From an uncultured Acidimicrobiaceae bacterium (GTDB taxonomy: Bacteria; Actinomycetota; Acidimicrobiia; Spongiisociales; UBA5794): DNA of 38,412 bases. Positions 1 to 8,246 of this stretch are shown here, in pieces (position 1 is the first letter of the stretch; each line of letters begins with the position of its first letter). The notes under the pieces were generated by a model. That model did not search any database, was not told the DNA's origin, and saw only the letters and a program-made list of their open reading frames with translations. A program made the position numbers and the translations under genes. Where the stretch lies: positions 2,723 to 41,134 of the forward strand of contig CAMYIJ010000052.1 of assembly GCA_947258375.1 (NCBI GenBank). The letters are read 5' to 3'.

Positions 1-240
1 CGTGATGCCGGCGGCGCCGAGCTTTGCCGCGTACACGGGCCCGATGCCGTTGACCTCGGTCAGGTCGTCGCTGCCAGACTCCGCCGGGCCGGTTGCGGCG
101 TGCGGTGGCTCAGGCGGATGGCGAAAGGCCGGCGGGTGCGGATCCGGCGCGGTGGGCCCGGGAACGAGTTGGTCGCGCAGCAGCCACGTGACACCCGCCC
201 CGAAGGCGATGAGGACCAGCAGCTTGAGAAACTTCTTCAT
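1..240 (-). CDS. Membrane-anchored helix-hairpin-helix protein (3' end outside window)
   Basis: The minus strand reads without a stop from an ATG at 240 to the window edge (80 codons seen). Residues 1-22 are a basic start plus a hydrophobic segment, giving a membrane anchor or uncleaved signal. Residues 28-57 are a Pro/His-rich linker. Residues 59-80 (DLTEVNGIGPVYAAKLGAAG) match the helix-hairpin-helix fold of the DUF4332/HHH_5 type, with the GIGP turn. Such domains usually bind DNA or structured partners, but the role of membrane-anchored versions is not known to me. There is no Shine-Dalgarno; a TAAACT box sits 7 bases before the ATG, so the mRNA may be leaderless. The C-terminus is unseen. 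Confidence 0.7.
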   Translation of the reverse strand, partial: MKKFLKLLVLIAFGAGVTWLLRDQLVPGPTAPDPHPPAFRHPPEPPHAATGPAESGSDDLTEVNGIGPVYAAKLGAAGIT

Positions 241-271
241 GTGATCGAGTTTAGGTCGGTGAAGTGGTCAG

Positions 272-1057
272 TTATTCGGTCGACGCTGGTTGGCAGCTCC
301 AGTGTGCCCATGGCCCATTCGGGTGCTCGACGGTGATCGTCGCAGCAACGAGCCAAGCGGCTGAGGCGACGTTCGGTTCGGGCTCGAATGCGCTGTGTCC
401 TCCCCAACCGGCTCGATCTGATGCCCAATTCCAGGTATTCGGGATGAACTGGAACAGACCGGTCGCCAGAGTTCCGGGATGTTGCGCCAGCGGGTTGCCC
501 TGGCTCTCACATTCCATCACCGAAAGCGCGTCCTCGACCAATTCCGGGGGGAAATACTGCTCGACGAGGGGACGCCACTCCTCCACGTCGCGCACCCCGT
601 ACGTGACACCCGGCGGGTATGGACTGGTGGTCGTCGTTGTCGTCGGGGCAGCGGTCGTCGGGGCAGCCGTCGTCGGGGCCGTCGTGGTGGTCGGAGCTGC
701 GGTTGTTGGAGCAGCCGTCGGCGGCGGCGGAGCGGCGGTTGTTGTTGGGGCCGGCGCCTTCGCGGTGGTCGTTGTTGGCGGCGCGACTGTGGCTGGGGGA
801 GCCTTGGTAGTAGTAGTCGTCGCGGTGACTGCCGGTGCCGCGGCAGGCTCCTCCTGGGAGTCAGCAGGTGTCGCCGGGTCGGGGTCGGGTCCGAGATCAA
901 CGCCGAGGAGCGCTCCGGCCACCCTGGCGCTCACGTCCGGGATGTCGATCGGCGGCGCCGCGCGGACACCAGTCGCCGAGAACGCGGCGAAGCCGACAAG
1001 CGCGAGCAAACTCACTATCAAGAAACCGGCGAACGCCTTGGGGCGATGCAGTCTCAA
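272..1057 (-). CDS. Secreted lytic transglycosylase / lysozyme-like protein with Thr-Pro-Ala linker
   Basis: 261 residues from a TTG start, preceded by a GGAG four bases away. Residues 8-33 form a signal peptide or anchor. Residues 60-147 are a low-complexity Thr/Ala/Pro linker, as expected for a domain held away from the membrane. The C-terminal domain (about 152-261) has SLT/lysozyme-like features: E184-S185 in ECESQGNP, then a GLFQF motif near 200-204 and a terminal NGPWAHWSC segment; Cys183 and Cys255 could form a disulfide. The likely role is cleavage of peptidoglycan glycan strands outside the membrane. Catalytic Glu184 is inferred from the ES-GNP pattern. The linker is built of near-repeated codons, so its length probably varies between strains. 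Confidence 0.8.
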   Translation of the reverse strand: MRLHRPKAFAGFLIVSLLALVGFAAFSATGVRAAPPIDIPDVSARVAGALLGVDLGPDPDPATPADSQEEPAAAPAVTATTTTTKAPPATVAPPTTTTAKAPAPTTTAAPPPPTAAPTTAAPTTTTAPTTAAPTTAAPTTTTTTSPYPPGVTYGVRDVEEWRPLVEQYFPPELVEDALSVMECESQGNPLAQHPGTLATGLFQFIPNTWNWASDRAGWGGHSAFEPEPNVASAAWLVAATITVEHPNGPWAHWSCQPASTE

Positions 1058-1234
1058 AGAACTCCGCCTTCCTCATCCAACGCCGATCGCCAGCCACTGC
1101 GACCGGGCCGAGGTCCCGCAGCGCGCGGGGGACCGTTGCCGTGAGGCTAGGAAGAGGCCCCGCCCCGTCGCAAGCCGACTTCTGCCAGAAGACGCTGGGA
1201 ATCGCTTCGTCGAGACCTCCGGTAGCGTTCTGGT

Positions 1235-2203
1235 ATGACCATCAGCATGAACCGAAGGATCTCGCGCACGGCGCTGCTGGTTGTTGTGATCACCGTTCTG
1301 GTTGCGCCGGGGGCAGCTCGGGCTCAGGCCGAATCGCGATGTGACGAGCGATTCCCGGACCAGGAATGGGAACTCGTCATCGATGAAGGCGGTGTGACAG
1401 TTCATTCGGCCGCGCTGGACTCCGGCGCCGCGGCTCGGTTCGCCGACGACGCTCTGGAGGTTGCGGCGCTGCTACGTTCCGATCTGGGAAGCATCCCCGA
1501 CATGGCCGTGTGCGTGTACGGCGCCCACACCACTCTCGACGGGTCGGAGCTCCAGGACATGGGACTGCTTCCCGAGGGACAACGTCTCCACGCCGCCGTA
1601 TTTGCCGATGAGGCTTTGCTCTTTGTGGACGCGCAACAGCCTCGATTGGTCGGGGACGCAATCTCGCTTGGGTTGGCCAATGTCGCCTTGTGGCACCTGG
1701 CGTCGGCGGCAGGCGAGAACGGCTATCCGGAGCCGCTGGCCAGCGCCATCGGACAGTGGTATGCCGGCCGTCTCAACGGAAAGTCGGCGACCCACCGGGC
1801 GACCATGCGGGTCGCCACTTTCTACAACGATCCGCGCGGTGACGCAGATGCCTCCGACTGGCTGGTGGCAACGCAGCAGCCGATCTCCGTCTGGAATCCC
1901 GAGTATCAGGAGAGCCCCATTGGAGACCTGGTGGCGGATGCTGTGGCCGCTCGCGGCACCGGAATCATCCGGAACCCGGATCCGGCGGAGTGGGCGGCAG
2001 CCGATATCGCGTGGCGCGCCGCGTTGCGTCGTGAGCTTCTCCAGGGCGCCGAGGAATCTCGAGATTGGGTAGGCGGAGCGCTCATCGCCGGCGGATCAAT
2101 CGTGGCGGCAATCCTTCTCGCCCTGTGGGGGCGGCGCAGGAGCCGTCGGCGACAGGTTCCGATCGGAGACATCGCACACGTCGAGGGGTTTTTTGACCGC
2201 TAG
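1235..2203 (+). CDS. Secreted protein with C-terminal membrane anchor, possibly a degenerate peptidase-MA-like domain
   Basis: 322 residues. An N-terminal signal peptide (about 1-32, ending near AARAQA) precedes an extracytoplasmic domain; a single transmembrane helix at about 283-300 is followed by a basic cytoplasmic tail (GRRRSRRR). The arrangement ALWHLAS then PEPLASAIGQWYAG resembles the HExxH...P-W-L-x-E-G-x-A layout of gluzincin 'peptidase MA-like' proteins, but the zinc motif is absent, so it would be inactive. This family link is a guess from layout only. No Shine-Dalgarno precedes ATG 1235; TAGCGT lies exactly 6 bases upstream, favouring a leaderless mRNA and this ATG over the one at 1247. 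Confidence 0.65.
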   Translation: MTISMNRRISRTALLVVVITVLVAPGAARAQAESRCDERFPDQEWELVIDEGGVTVHSAALDSGAAARFADDALEVAALLRSDLGSIPDMAVCVYGAHTTLDGSELQDMGLLPEGQRLHAAVFADEALLFVDAQQPRLVGDAISLGLANVALWHLASAAGENGYPEPLASAIGQWYAGRLNGKSATHRATMRVATFYNDPRGDADASDWLVATQQPISVWNPEYQESPIGDLVADAVAARGTGIIRNPDPAEWAAADIAWRAALRRELLQGAEESRDWVGGALIAGGSIVAAILLALWGRRRSRRRQVPIGDIAHVEGFFDR

Positions 2204-2256
2204 GCGGCCTGCTGTGCAGCACCATCTAGCTCCACGAGCCGCCGGGTCGGATGCAT

Positions 2257-2262
2257 TAGCGT
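2257..2262 (+). promoter_or_regulatory. Putative -10 box of acetyl-CoA synthetase gene
   Basis: TAGCGT lies about 32 bases before the GTG start, giving a predicted transcript start near 2268 and a short leader that includes the AGGAG at 2284-2288. No convincing -35 is seen. Confidence 0.3.
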
Positions 2263-2293
2263 GTCTGCGACGTTCGACGCGAGAGGAGCTGGT

Positions 2294-4261
2294 GTGTCCG
2301 AAAACCCGACTCAGGCGATTGAGAACCTGCTGCAGGAGGATCGGAAGTTTCCTCCGTCACCCGAATTCACGGCGCAGGCGAACGCCCAGCCGGGCATCCA
2401 CGAGGCCGCCGCAGAGGACCCGATCGGATACTGGGAGCGTGAGGCGCGACAGCGCATCACGTGGTTCAAGGAACCAACCGAGGTGCTCGACGACTCCAAC
2501 CCCCCGTTTTTCAAGTGGTTCGCCGACGGCGAGCTCAATGTCACCTACAACTGCATCGATCGCCACCTCGAGGCCGGCCGCGGCGACAAGGTCGCCTATT
2601 ACTGGGAGGGAGAACCGGGCGACGACCGGGTGATCACGTATCAACAGCTCGGCGAAGCGGTGAATCGTTTTGCCAACGGTCTGAAGTCCCTCGGAGTAGC
2701 CAAGGGAGACCGCGTCGCCATCTACATGGGGATGGTGCCCGAGCTCGCCATCGCGATGCTCGCCTGTGCCCGAATCGGTGCCGCTCACTCAGTCATATTC
2801 GGTGGTTTCTCCGCCGACGCAATCGTCGATCGAGTCGAAGATGCCGCCTGCAAGGTGCTCATCACCTGTGATGGATCGTGGCGCCGCGGCAAGGTCGTCG
2901 ACCTCAAGGAGGCGGCCGACACGGCGATGGGTCGGACCGATTTGATCGACCACTGTGTTGTCCTCGAGAGGACCAAGCACGGAGTGCCGATGGCCGACGG
3001 GCGCGACGTGTGGTGGCACGACCTCGTGGCGGACAAGTCGACGGAGTGCCCTGCCGAGGTGATGAACGCCGAGGACCTGCTGTACATCCTCTATACCTCC
3101 GGCACCACCGGCAAACCCAAGGGCATCATGCACACCACCGGTGGCTACCTGGCCGGGGCGATGGCGACTCACAGCTACGTATTCGACATCAAACCGGACG
3201 AGGACGTGTGGTGGTGCGCCGCCGATATCGGATGGGTGACCGGCCATACCTACATCGTCTACGGGCCACTCGCCAACCTCACCACAAGCGTCATGTACGA
3301 AGGCACTCCCGACTTCCCGGACAGGGATCGGTTGTGGGCGATCATCGAGAAGTACAAGGTGACTCAGCTCTACACGGCGCCGACGGCGATCCGAGCCTTC
3401 ATGAAGTGGGGTGTGGAGTATCCGCAGCGCCACGACCTGACGAGCCTGCGACTGCTCGGCACTGTTGGGGAGCCCATCAACCCCGAAGCGTGGATGTGGT
3501 ACCAGCAGAACATCGGCCCGGTCGACATACCGATCGTCGACACGTGGTGGCAGACCGAGACCGGCTCGATCATGATTTCGCCGCTGCCCGGGGTCACGAC
3601 GACCAAGCCGGGGACGGCGACGATCTCGATGCCGGGTATCCAGGCCGACGTTGTCGATGAAGAAGGGAACTCCGTTTCTCGCGGTGAAGGCGGATTCCTC
3701 GCCATCAGGGGACCGTGGCCGTCGATGCTGCGCTCCATCTGGGGCGACGACAATCGTTACGTCGACACCTACTGGTCTCGTTTCGATGGGATGTACTTTC
3801 CGGGAGACGGAGCCAAGATCGACGAGGACGGCTACCTGTGGCTGCTTGGCCGCGTCGACGACGTCATGCTGGTCGCCGGGCACAACATCTCAACGATGGA
3901 GGTCGAGTCGGCGCTGGTGTCGCACCCGGCAGTTGCCGAGGCTGCGGTCGTCGGCCGCAAGGATGAGCTGACCGGCCAGGCGATCGCGGCGTTTGTCAGC
4001 CTGCGGGGAGGCTTCGAGGGGAACGACGACCTGTTGCGCGAACTGCGCAACCACGTCGCTACATCGATTGGACCGATCGCCAAGCCGGCGAGCATCGTGT
4101 TCACGCCCGATGTTCCCAAGACGAGGTCGGGCAAGATCATGCGGCGCCTGCTGCGAGACATCTCGGAGCAACGCCAACTCGGTGATGTGACGACCCTGGC
4201 CAATGCCGACATCGTCCAGGACATCGCCGCGATGGCGGCCGAGGCAGCAAGCGACGACTGA
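2294..4261 (+). CDS. acsA: Acetyl-CoA synthetase (AMP-forming)
   Basis: 655 residues, the usual family length. It converts acetate, ATP and CoA to acetyl-CoA via acetyl-AMP in the cytoplasm. An N-terminal ACAS_N region (about 30-90) is followed by the AMP-binding domain with the P-loop YTSGTTGKPKG at about 267-277, TWWQTETG near 418, and the C-terminal domain with the hinge region after GDGAKIDEDGYLWLLGR. The terminal PKTRSGKIMRR carries the conserved catalytic lysine (about residue 613) that is the acetylation control site in this family. The GTG start is chosen because AGGAG at 2284-2288 lies 5 bases before it; an upstream start in the same frame at 2261 would lack a ribosome site. The gene appears to stand alone, with the next gene reading the same way 53 bases on. 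Confidence 0.96.
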   Translation: MSENPTQAIENLLQEDRKFPPSPEFTAQANAQPGIHEAAAEDPIGYWEREARQRITWFKEPTEVLDDSNPPFFKWFADGELNVTYNCIDRHLEAGRGDKVAYYWEGEPGDDRVITYQQLGEAVNRFANGLKSLGVAKGDRVAIYMGMVPELAIAMLACARIGAAHSVIFGGFSADAIVDRVEDAACKVLITCDGSWRRGKVVDLKEAADTAMGRTDLIDHCVVLERTKHGVPMADGRDVWWHDLVADKSTECPAEVMNAEDLLYILYTSGTTGKPKGIMHTTGGYLAGAMATHSYVFDIKPDEDVWWCAADIGWVTGHTYIVYGPLANLTTSVMYEGTPDFPDRDRLWAIIEKYKVTQLYTAPTAIRAFMKWGVEYPQRHDLTSLRLLGTVGEPINPEAWMWYQQNIGPVDIPIVDTWWQTETGSIMISPLPGVTTTKPGTATISMPGIQADVVDEEGNSVSRGEGGFLAIRGPWPSMLRSIWGDDNRYVDTYWSRFDGMYFPGDGAKIDEDGYLWLLGRVDDVMLVAGHNISTMEVESALVSHPAVAEAAVVGRKDELTGQAIAAFVSLRGGFEGNDDLLRELRNHVATSIGPIAKPASIVFTPDVPKTRSGKIMRRLLRDISEQRQLGDVTTLANADIVQDIAAMAAEAASDD

Positions 4262-4283
4262 GGCGTTCGGGACGGGGGCCACA

Positions 4284-4289
4284 TACTGT
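4284..4289 (+). promoter_or_regulatory. Putative -10 box of the oxidoreductase gene
   Basis: TACTGT is placed about 31 bases before the ATG at 4315, with the GAGGAGAG ribosome site in between. The -35 is not recognisable. Confidence 0.25.
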
Positions 4290-4314
4290 TGGATCAGAGG
4301 CTGAGGAGAGTGTG

Positions 4315-5289
4315 ATGAGGGCGATCGTCCAAGACAAGTACGGATTACCGGCTGACGTTCTGGTACTTCAGGAAGTCGACAAGCCGGAGATCAAGGACGA
4401 CGAGGTGCACGTGCGCGTTCACACGGCAGCCGTGCATCCAGGGGACTGGCTGCTGATGACGGGCCGACCGTATGTCTTCCGACTAGCCCTGGGGATGCGC
4501 AAGCCGAGAAAGCGAATCCCGGGATTCGACTTCGCGGGGACGGTCGAGGCGGTTGGAGGCGACGTCGGAGAGTTCCAGCCCGGCGACGAGGTCTTTGGTG
4601 AGGCGCCCACCGGCAGCTGCGCCGAGTACGTGTCCGTCGCTGCGGACAGAATCGCCGCGAAGCCGTCCGGTCTCACGTTGGCTCAGGCCGCGGTCGTTCC
4701 CGTCTCTGGAGTCACCGCTCTACGGGGATTGCGCGACGCGGGGAAGCTGCGCCCTGGACAGCACGTTCTGATAAACGGGGCGTCGGGAGGGGTCGGCACG
4801 TTCGCTGTTCAGATCGCCAAGGCTCTCGGAGCGGAAGTGACCGGTGTGTGCGGGACCGGGAATGTCGAGATGGTTCGATCGATCGGTGCCGATCACGTCA
4901 TCGACTACAGCCGGGAATCATTCACCGAGGGCGGCGCACGCTATGACCTGATTCTCGACAATGTTGCCAACCATTCGATGGCGGAGTGCCGACGTGTCCT
5001 CACCGAGGGCGGAGGTCTCCTCTCCAACAACGGAACCTCAGGCGGCCGTTGGTTCGGACCGCTGGGTCGCATGGCGGCCGCCGCCCTGCTGTCACCGTTC
5101 GTGCGCAAACAGAAGGCGCCGTTCTATGCCCCGGTGAGGAAACAGGATCTGATCGACCTCACGGAGTTGATCGAAGCCGGCAAGATCACTCCGGTGATAG
5201 ACAGTACGTACCCCCTCGAGGAGACCGCCGCAGCAATGAGCCATGTCGGCGCCGGGCACGCCCGAGGCAAAGTCACCATTGGGATGTGA
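4315..5289 (+). CDS. NAD(P)-dependent zinc-free alcohol dehydrogenase / quinone oxidoreductase (MDR superfamily)
   Basis: 324 residues from ATG 4315, which follows AGGAG (4304-4308) at good spacing. The N-terminal GroES-like domain (about 20-110) has the PGFDFAGTV and GDEVFG motifs of MDR enzymes. The Rossmann domain carries the nucleotide loop NGASGGVGTFAVQIAKALGA (about 153-172) and the VIDY segment. The structural and catalytic zinc ligands of classical alcohol dehydrogenases are missing, as in the quinone oxidoreductase/enoyl reductase branch. It probably reduces a quinone or an activated alkene with NADPH; the substrate cannot be read from sequence. The neighbours do not define a pathway. 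Confidence 0.9.
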   Translation: MRAIVQDKYGLPADVLVLQEVDKPEIKDDEVHVRVHTAAVHPGDWLLMTGRPYVFRLALGMRKPRKRIPGFDFAGTVEAVGGDVGEFQPGDEVFGEAPTGSCAEYVSVAADRIAAKPSGLTLAQAAVVPVSGVTALRGLRDAGKLRPGQHVLINGASGGVGTFAVQIAKALGAEVTGVCGTGNVEMVRSIGADHVIDYSRESFTEGGARYDLILDNVANHSMAECRRVLTEGGGLLSNNGTSGGRWFGPLGRMAAAALLSPFVRKQKAPFYAPVRKQDLIDLTELIEAGKITPVIDSTYPLEETAAAMSHVGAGHARGKVTIGM

Positions 5290-5325
5290 GGCGCGATTCG
5301 GCTCGGAATCGCGCTCCAGTTCGCC

Positions 5326-5491
5326 CTAGTGGTCTGTCGCACAACTAATCACGGCGTCTCTGCGGCCGTCAACGTCCCTGGCGTCGTCCTCCGCCTCGAC
5401 GCATCTACTGATGCGCCTTCGTTGTGCGTCCTATCCAGATACGCTGATGACTCGCAGACACGCGCACGCTAATTGTGCGACAGACCACTAG
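5326..5491. mobile_element. 166-bp MITE-like inverted-repeat element flanked by CTAG
   Basis: Perfect 19-bp inverted arms occupy 5326-5344 and 5473-5491. If the CTAG at each outer end (5326-5329, 5488-5491) is a target duplication, the terminal repeats are TGGTCTGTCGCACAA. IS5-group elements are known to target CTAG/YTAR, so a non-autonomous relative is plausible. The interior holds no ORF but has a small hairpin (CGCATC-TACT-GATGCG, 5400-5415). The right CTAG contains the TAG stop of the gamma-glutamyltransferase gene on the other strand. The alternative is a large bidirectional terminator between two convergent genes. Confidence 0.6.
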
Positions 5492-7101
5492 CTGCTCATC
5501 AGCGCGGCCGATGAGCCGACCCTGGGGTCGGCGGCCCCATAGACCTCGTCTTCGTCGATGCCGATTAGCGAGACGGGCCCCCATCCGCCATTCCAGTCGG
5601 GGACACGCTCCACCCGATGGCCCCTTTCCTCGAGCCCGGCGATCACAGCCGGATCGGTGCGTTCCTCGACTTTGACGAGCGGTTCCTCGCCGGGGCCCCA
5701 TCCGTCGAGCTGCCACCGCGGAGCCGGCTGGCTCTCCGCTCGTGGCGCATCGCTGTACAGAAGGTGGGTGGCAACCTGAATGAGCAGCTGAGGCTGGTAT
5801 TGCCCGCCGCGGGTGCCGAGGAGTAGCCGGAGATCGCCGTCCTTGGTCCACAGAGTCGGAGACAGCGTGTGCAGCGGCCGCCGGCCCGGGGTCAACTCGT
5901 TGGGATGGCCGGGAATCAGATTGAAGCCGGCGCCGCGGTTGTGCAGGAAGACACCGGTGTCCCCGGCGGACAACCCCGTACCGATACCGGCGAAGTTCGA
6001 TTGGATCAGAGATACTCCGATACCGTCGCCGTCACGTACGCACATGTAGGCCGTGCCGCCGGGGGCCGGTGCCGGCGCCGGCCAGTCGGCGACGGCATCG
6101 AGGCTCATCGCGTCAAGCCGCGCTCCCAATCTCTCCGGGGAGAGCAATTCGGCATTGTCCAGCGGAGCCGTGCCGGGGTCGGAGACGATCTCGTCACGTT
6201 CCCAGGCGACGGCGCGGTAGGCCTCGATGGCGGCATGAACGAACGCCGGATCAGACGGATCGTGCGGCGGCCCCAGTTGCTCAACCAACCAGCACGCGGC
6301 CAGCGTCAGATATCCCTGGGTGTTGGGTGGCACGGTCCACGCTCTCAGCCCGAACACGTCGATGCCGATCGGGTCCACCCAGTCGACGCTCACGGCGGCC
6401 AGATCGTCACGAGTCAGCCCGCCGTTGCTCGCGGCAACAACCTCCTCGGCGACCATGCCGCGATAGAAGGCATCCGTGCCGGTTGCCGCGATGGCTTCGA
6501 GCGTTTGGGCGAGTCCCGGTCTCCTGATCGTGGTCCCGGGCTCGGGTGCAGCACCCTCCACGTAGAGCGGGGCCGACGAGGGCTGGAACCGGATCAGCTC
6601 CTGGATCTGACCCAGGGATTCCGACAATTCATCCGATACCGCGAACCCGGCGGCGGCGAGTTTGATCGCGGGTTCCAGCGCCCACTCCAGAGGTAACAGG
6701 CCCCACTTCTCGGACAGTTCTGCCCAGCCGGCGACACATCCCGGCACCGTGACCGTCCACGGGTGGCGGTACGGCATCTCGCTGTGGTTTCGTCGCAGCG
6801 CGTCGGCTGATACACCGGAGCCGGCGACACCGGATGCGTTGAGGACGGCCGGGGCGGCGTCTCCGGGCCGGTGGATCAGTGCGAAGAGGTCGCCGCCGAT
6901 TCCGCACGTGTGCGGAGCCACCACGCCCTGGACGGCATTAGCCGCGATTGCGCCGTCGATTGCGTTGCCACCGCGTTCCATGACCTGGAGGGCCGCTTCG
7001 CTCGCCAGCAGGTGAGGAGTGGTGGCGTACCCGGCGTCACGGCCGCCGGAGACGATCAACGTGGCTTCGTCGGAACGGCGGGGAGGGGGGCTCGTCGTCA
7101 C
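5488..7101 (-). CDS. ggt: Gamma-glutamyltransferase family protein
   Basis: 537 residues, normal for the family. The N-terminal SEAALQVMERGGNAIDGAIA and the CGIGGDLFALIH segment are typical of GGT/cephalosporin-acylase-like Ntn hydrolases. The self-cleaving nucleophile is probably Thr350 in GGTAYMCVRDGDG, and the small-subunit motif RGAGFNLIPGHPN and the late DLRLLLGTRGG are present. The family cleaves gamma-glutamyl bonds such as in glutathione; no clear signal peptide is seen, so the location may be cytoplasmic. GTG 7101 overlaps the TGA of the upstream gene by 4 bases, indicating a translationally coupled pair. The stop codon lies in the arm of the inverted-repeat element, but the end of the protein (AADPRVGSSAAL) looks complete. 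Confidence 0.9.
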   Translation of the reverse strand: MTTSPPPRRSDEATLIVSGGRDAGYATTPHLLASEAALQVMERGGNAIDGAIAANAVQGVVAPHTCGIGGDLFALIHRPGDAAPAVLNASGVAGSGVSADALRRNHSEMPYRHPWTVTVPGCVAGWAELSEKWGLLPLEWALEPAIKLAAAGFAVSDELSESLGQIQELIRFQPSSAPLYVEGAAPEPGTTIRRPGLAQTLEAIAATGTDAFYRGMVAEEVVAASNGGLTRDDLAAVSVDWVDPIGIDVFGLRAWTVPPNTQGYLTLAACWLVEQLGPPHDPSDPAFVHAAIEAYRAVAWERDEIVSDPGTAPLDNAELLSPERLGARLDAMSLDAVADWPAPAPAPGGTAYMCVRDGDGIGVSLIQSNFAGIGTGLSAGDTGVFLHNRGAGFNLIPGHPNELTPGRRPLHTLSPTLWTKDGDLRLLLGTRGGQYQPQLLIQVATHLLYSDAPRAESQPAPRWQLDGWGPGEEPLVKVEERTDPAVIAGLEERGHRVERVPDWNGGWGPVSLIGIDEDEVYGAADPRVGSSAALMSS

Positions 7102-7724
7102 TCCGTAAGAGTAGGCAGACGACGGTTGAGTGCGTCAAGGACGGCGCGGACGGCCGCTTCAGACTCATCCTCTGCGGCTAGGGCCGACCCCACGGCGAGA
7201 TGATCGTCCTGGGAGCGGCCGCCCACGACAACCCCGATGGCGATGCGGCGCATCCCGACCGTGGCGACTCCAATCGAGTCGAGCACCAGGGGAGGGAGGT
7301 CAATGAAGATCCGGTCGAGGGCGTCCAGGGTCGCCTCTCCGACCAACCGCAACCGGGCCGATCCCACGATCGGACCCATCGACGTTCCGACGTGCTCACC
7401 ATTCTGCCAAGCGAGGGTCACGCTGACCGTGGTACGGGGCCCTTCGACCTCGTCCCGGATGCTGATGAGTCGGGGCCGGGACTCGGGTTGGGCTGCCGCG
7501 GCCTGCGCCGCCAGTTGTACGACCGAGATCACCCGCCGGTCGATGTTCGTTCCGTAACGCGCCATCGCCAGCGACTGCACGTCGCGCACAACCTGTTTCG
7601 GCGGCTTCGAGGCCGCCGCCAGAATGTGCACTTCGGCGACCCGCTCGCCGTCGGTCACCACCCGTACGGCGTCGACAGAGTCGAGACGGCTCAACGTCTC
7701 TTCGAGTTCCTGATAGTTCAGCAT
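7098..7724 (-). CDS. Conserved protein of unknown function, coupled to the GGT gene
   Basis: 208 residues from ATG 7724, chosen because GGAGGG on the minus strand (7729-7734) lies just upstream; a much longer reading frame extends back to 7922 but its extra 66 residues look non-coding. The N-terminal 70 residues (VDAVRVVTDGERVAEVHILA, then KQVVRDVQSLAMARYG and IDRRVISVVQL) recall a small alpha/beta domain seen in actinobacterial proteins of unknown role. The C-terminal half (about 95-208) has a repeated beta-rich hydrophobic pattern. I cannot name a family. Its 4-base overlap with the GGT gene implies shared expression. Confidence 0.75.
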   Translation of the reverse strand: MLNYQELEETLSRLDSVDAVRVVTDGERVAEVHILAAASKPPKQVVRDVQSLAMARYGTNIDRRVISVVQLAAQAAAAQPESRPRLISIRDEVEGPRTTVSVTLAWQNGEHVGTSMGPIVGSARLRLVGEATLDALDRIFIDLPPLVLDSIGVATVGMRRIAIGVVVGGRSQDDHLAVGSALAAEDESEAAVRAVLDALNRRLPTLTE

Positions 7725-7941
7725 CCACCCTCCACTGGCCCCGTAGCGTAGCTGCCTATTACGGGGAGTGGCCGAGCACGCGAAATTGAAGCTTGCGTCG
7801 CGGGCGGTTGCACCGTTATGTTGTGTCGATGGTAGGGAGGGGGACCTTCCTCCATAGCCTTTGGGTGGGCTGAGACGGCGCCATGCTGATTGCGCCGCCT
7901 CGTACAAGGGACAGGCGTGCACATAGACAACTGAAGGTGTT

Positions 7942-7965
7942 CCTGCAGGTTCTCGAACCTGCAGG
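7942..7965. other. Perfect stem-loop (10-bp stem, CTCG loop)
   Basis: CCTGCAGGTT and AACCTGCAGG pair completely around CTCG. There is no U-tract on either side, so it does not look like a simple terminator; it may be part of a leader RNA for the HD-domain genes downstream. Confidence 0.6.
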
Positions 7966-8053
7966 ATTGGGGTGGACGCCCGGTGCTGCTCAAGCGACTA
8001 ACGGAAGAAATTCCTTCTCAGCGGAGCGGATCACGACTCGAGTCGGCGAGATC

Positions 8054-8185
8054 ATGCCGAATCCGAGATCAACAATCCTGAGGATGATTCAACCAGTGAA
8101 AAGCCGTTTGGTGAAGCTCGCGTTGACCGTTGGAAGCGTGTTGACGGCCCTTTTGGCCGGCGCTGCCAATTTGAAAATTACGTGA
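8054..8185 (+). CDS. Possible small membrane protein (43 residues)
   Basis: ATG 8054 follows GGCGAG only 3 bases upstream, a poor ribosome site. The peptide has a basic first half (NPRSTILRMIQPVKSRLVK) and one hydrophobic helix (LALTVGSVLTALLAGAA). The pattern would suit a small membrane protein, but the length is short enough to arise by chance, and the interval may be an RNA leader instead. Confidence 0.22.
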   Translation: MPNPRSTILRMIQPVKSRLVKLALTVGSVLTALLAGAANLKIT

Positions 8186-8246
8186 CCGAAATCCGAGTAG
8201 CCCGGGCGATCGCTCCCCATCCTTCTTGACTGCAGGCCAGGAATAA

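Larger units (their letters stand above)
7725..8246. other. Gene-poor interval with several palindromes; possible structured RNA
   Basis: 522 bases lie between the divergent starts at 7724 (minus) and 8247 (plus). Visible structure: a perfect hairpin at 7942-7965 (CCTGCAGGTT, loop CTCG), a 12-bp palindrome CGACTCGAGTCG at 8034-8045, and a GC stem around 7876-7901. The string ATTGGGGTGGACGC after the first hairpin and CATGCCGAATCCGAGATCAAC at 8053-8073 loosely recall conserved blocks of the c-di-AMP (ydaO/yuaA) riboswitch, but order and spacing are imperfect. A 43-codon frame (8054-8185) is described separately. Confidence 0.4.

Noticed and set aside
272..1057. Thr/Ala/Pro repeats read as a separate repeat element, with long plus-strand frames at 264-1238
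   Set aside because: They are the low-complexity linker of the minus-strand transglycosylase; the plus-strand frames are Val/Gly and Arg-rich shadows.
2789..3883. 364-codon minus-strand frame inside the acetyl-CoA synthetase gene
   Set aside because: It is a shadow caused by GC-rich third positions; the plus strand encodes a complete enzyme.
7854..7876. GGGTGGGCTGAGAC resembling a TPP riboswitch core
   Set aside because: The second conserved part (ACCTGATC...GG...AGGGA) is absent downstream and no thiamine gene follows.
7883..8053. Upstream part of the 100-codon frame before the HD genes as coding
   Set aside because: It spans the perfect hairpin and other palindromes and shows no protein-like pattern.
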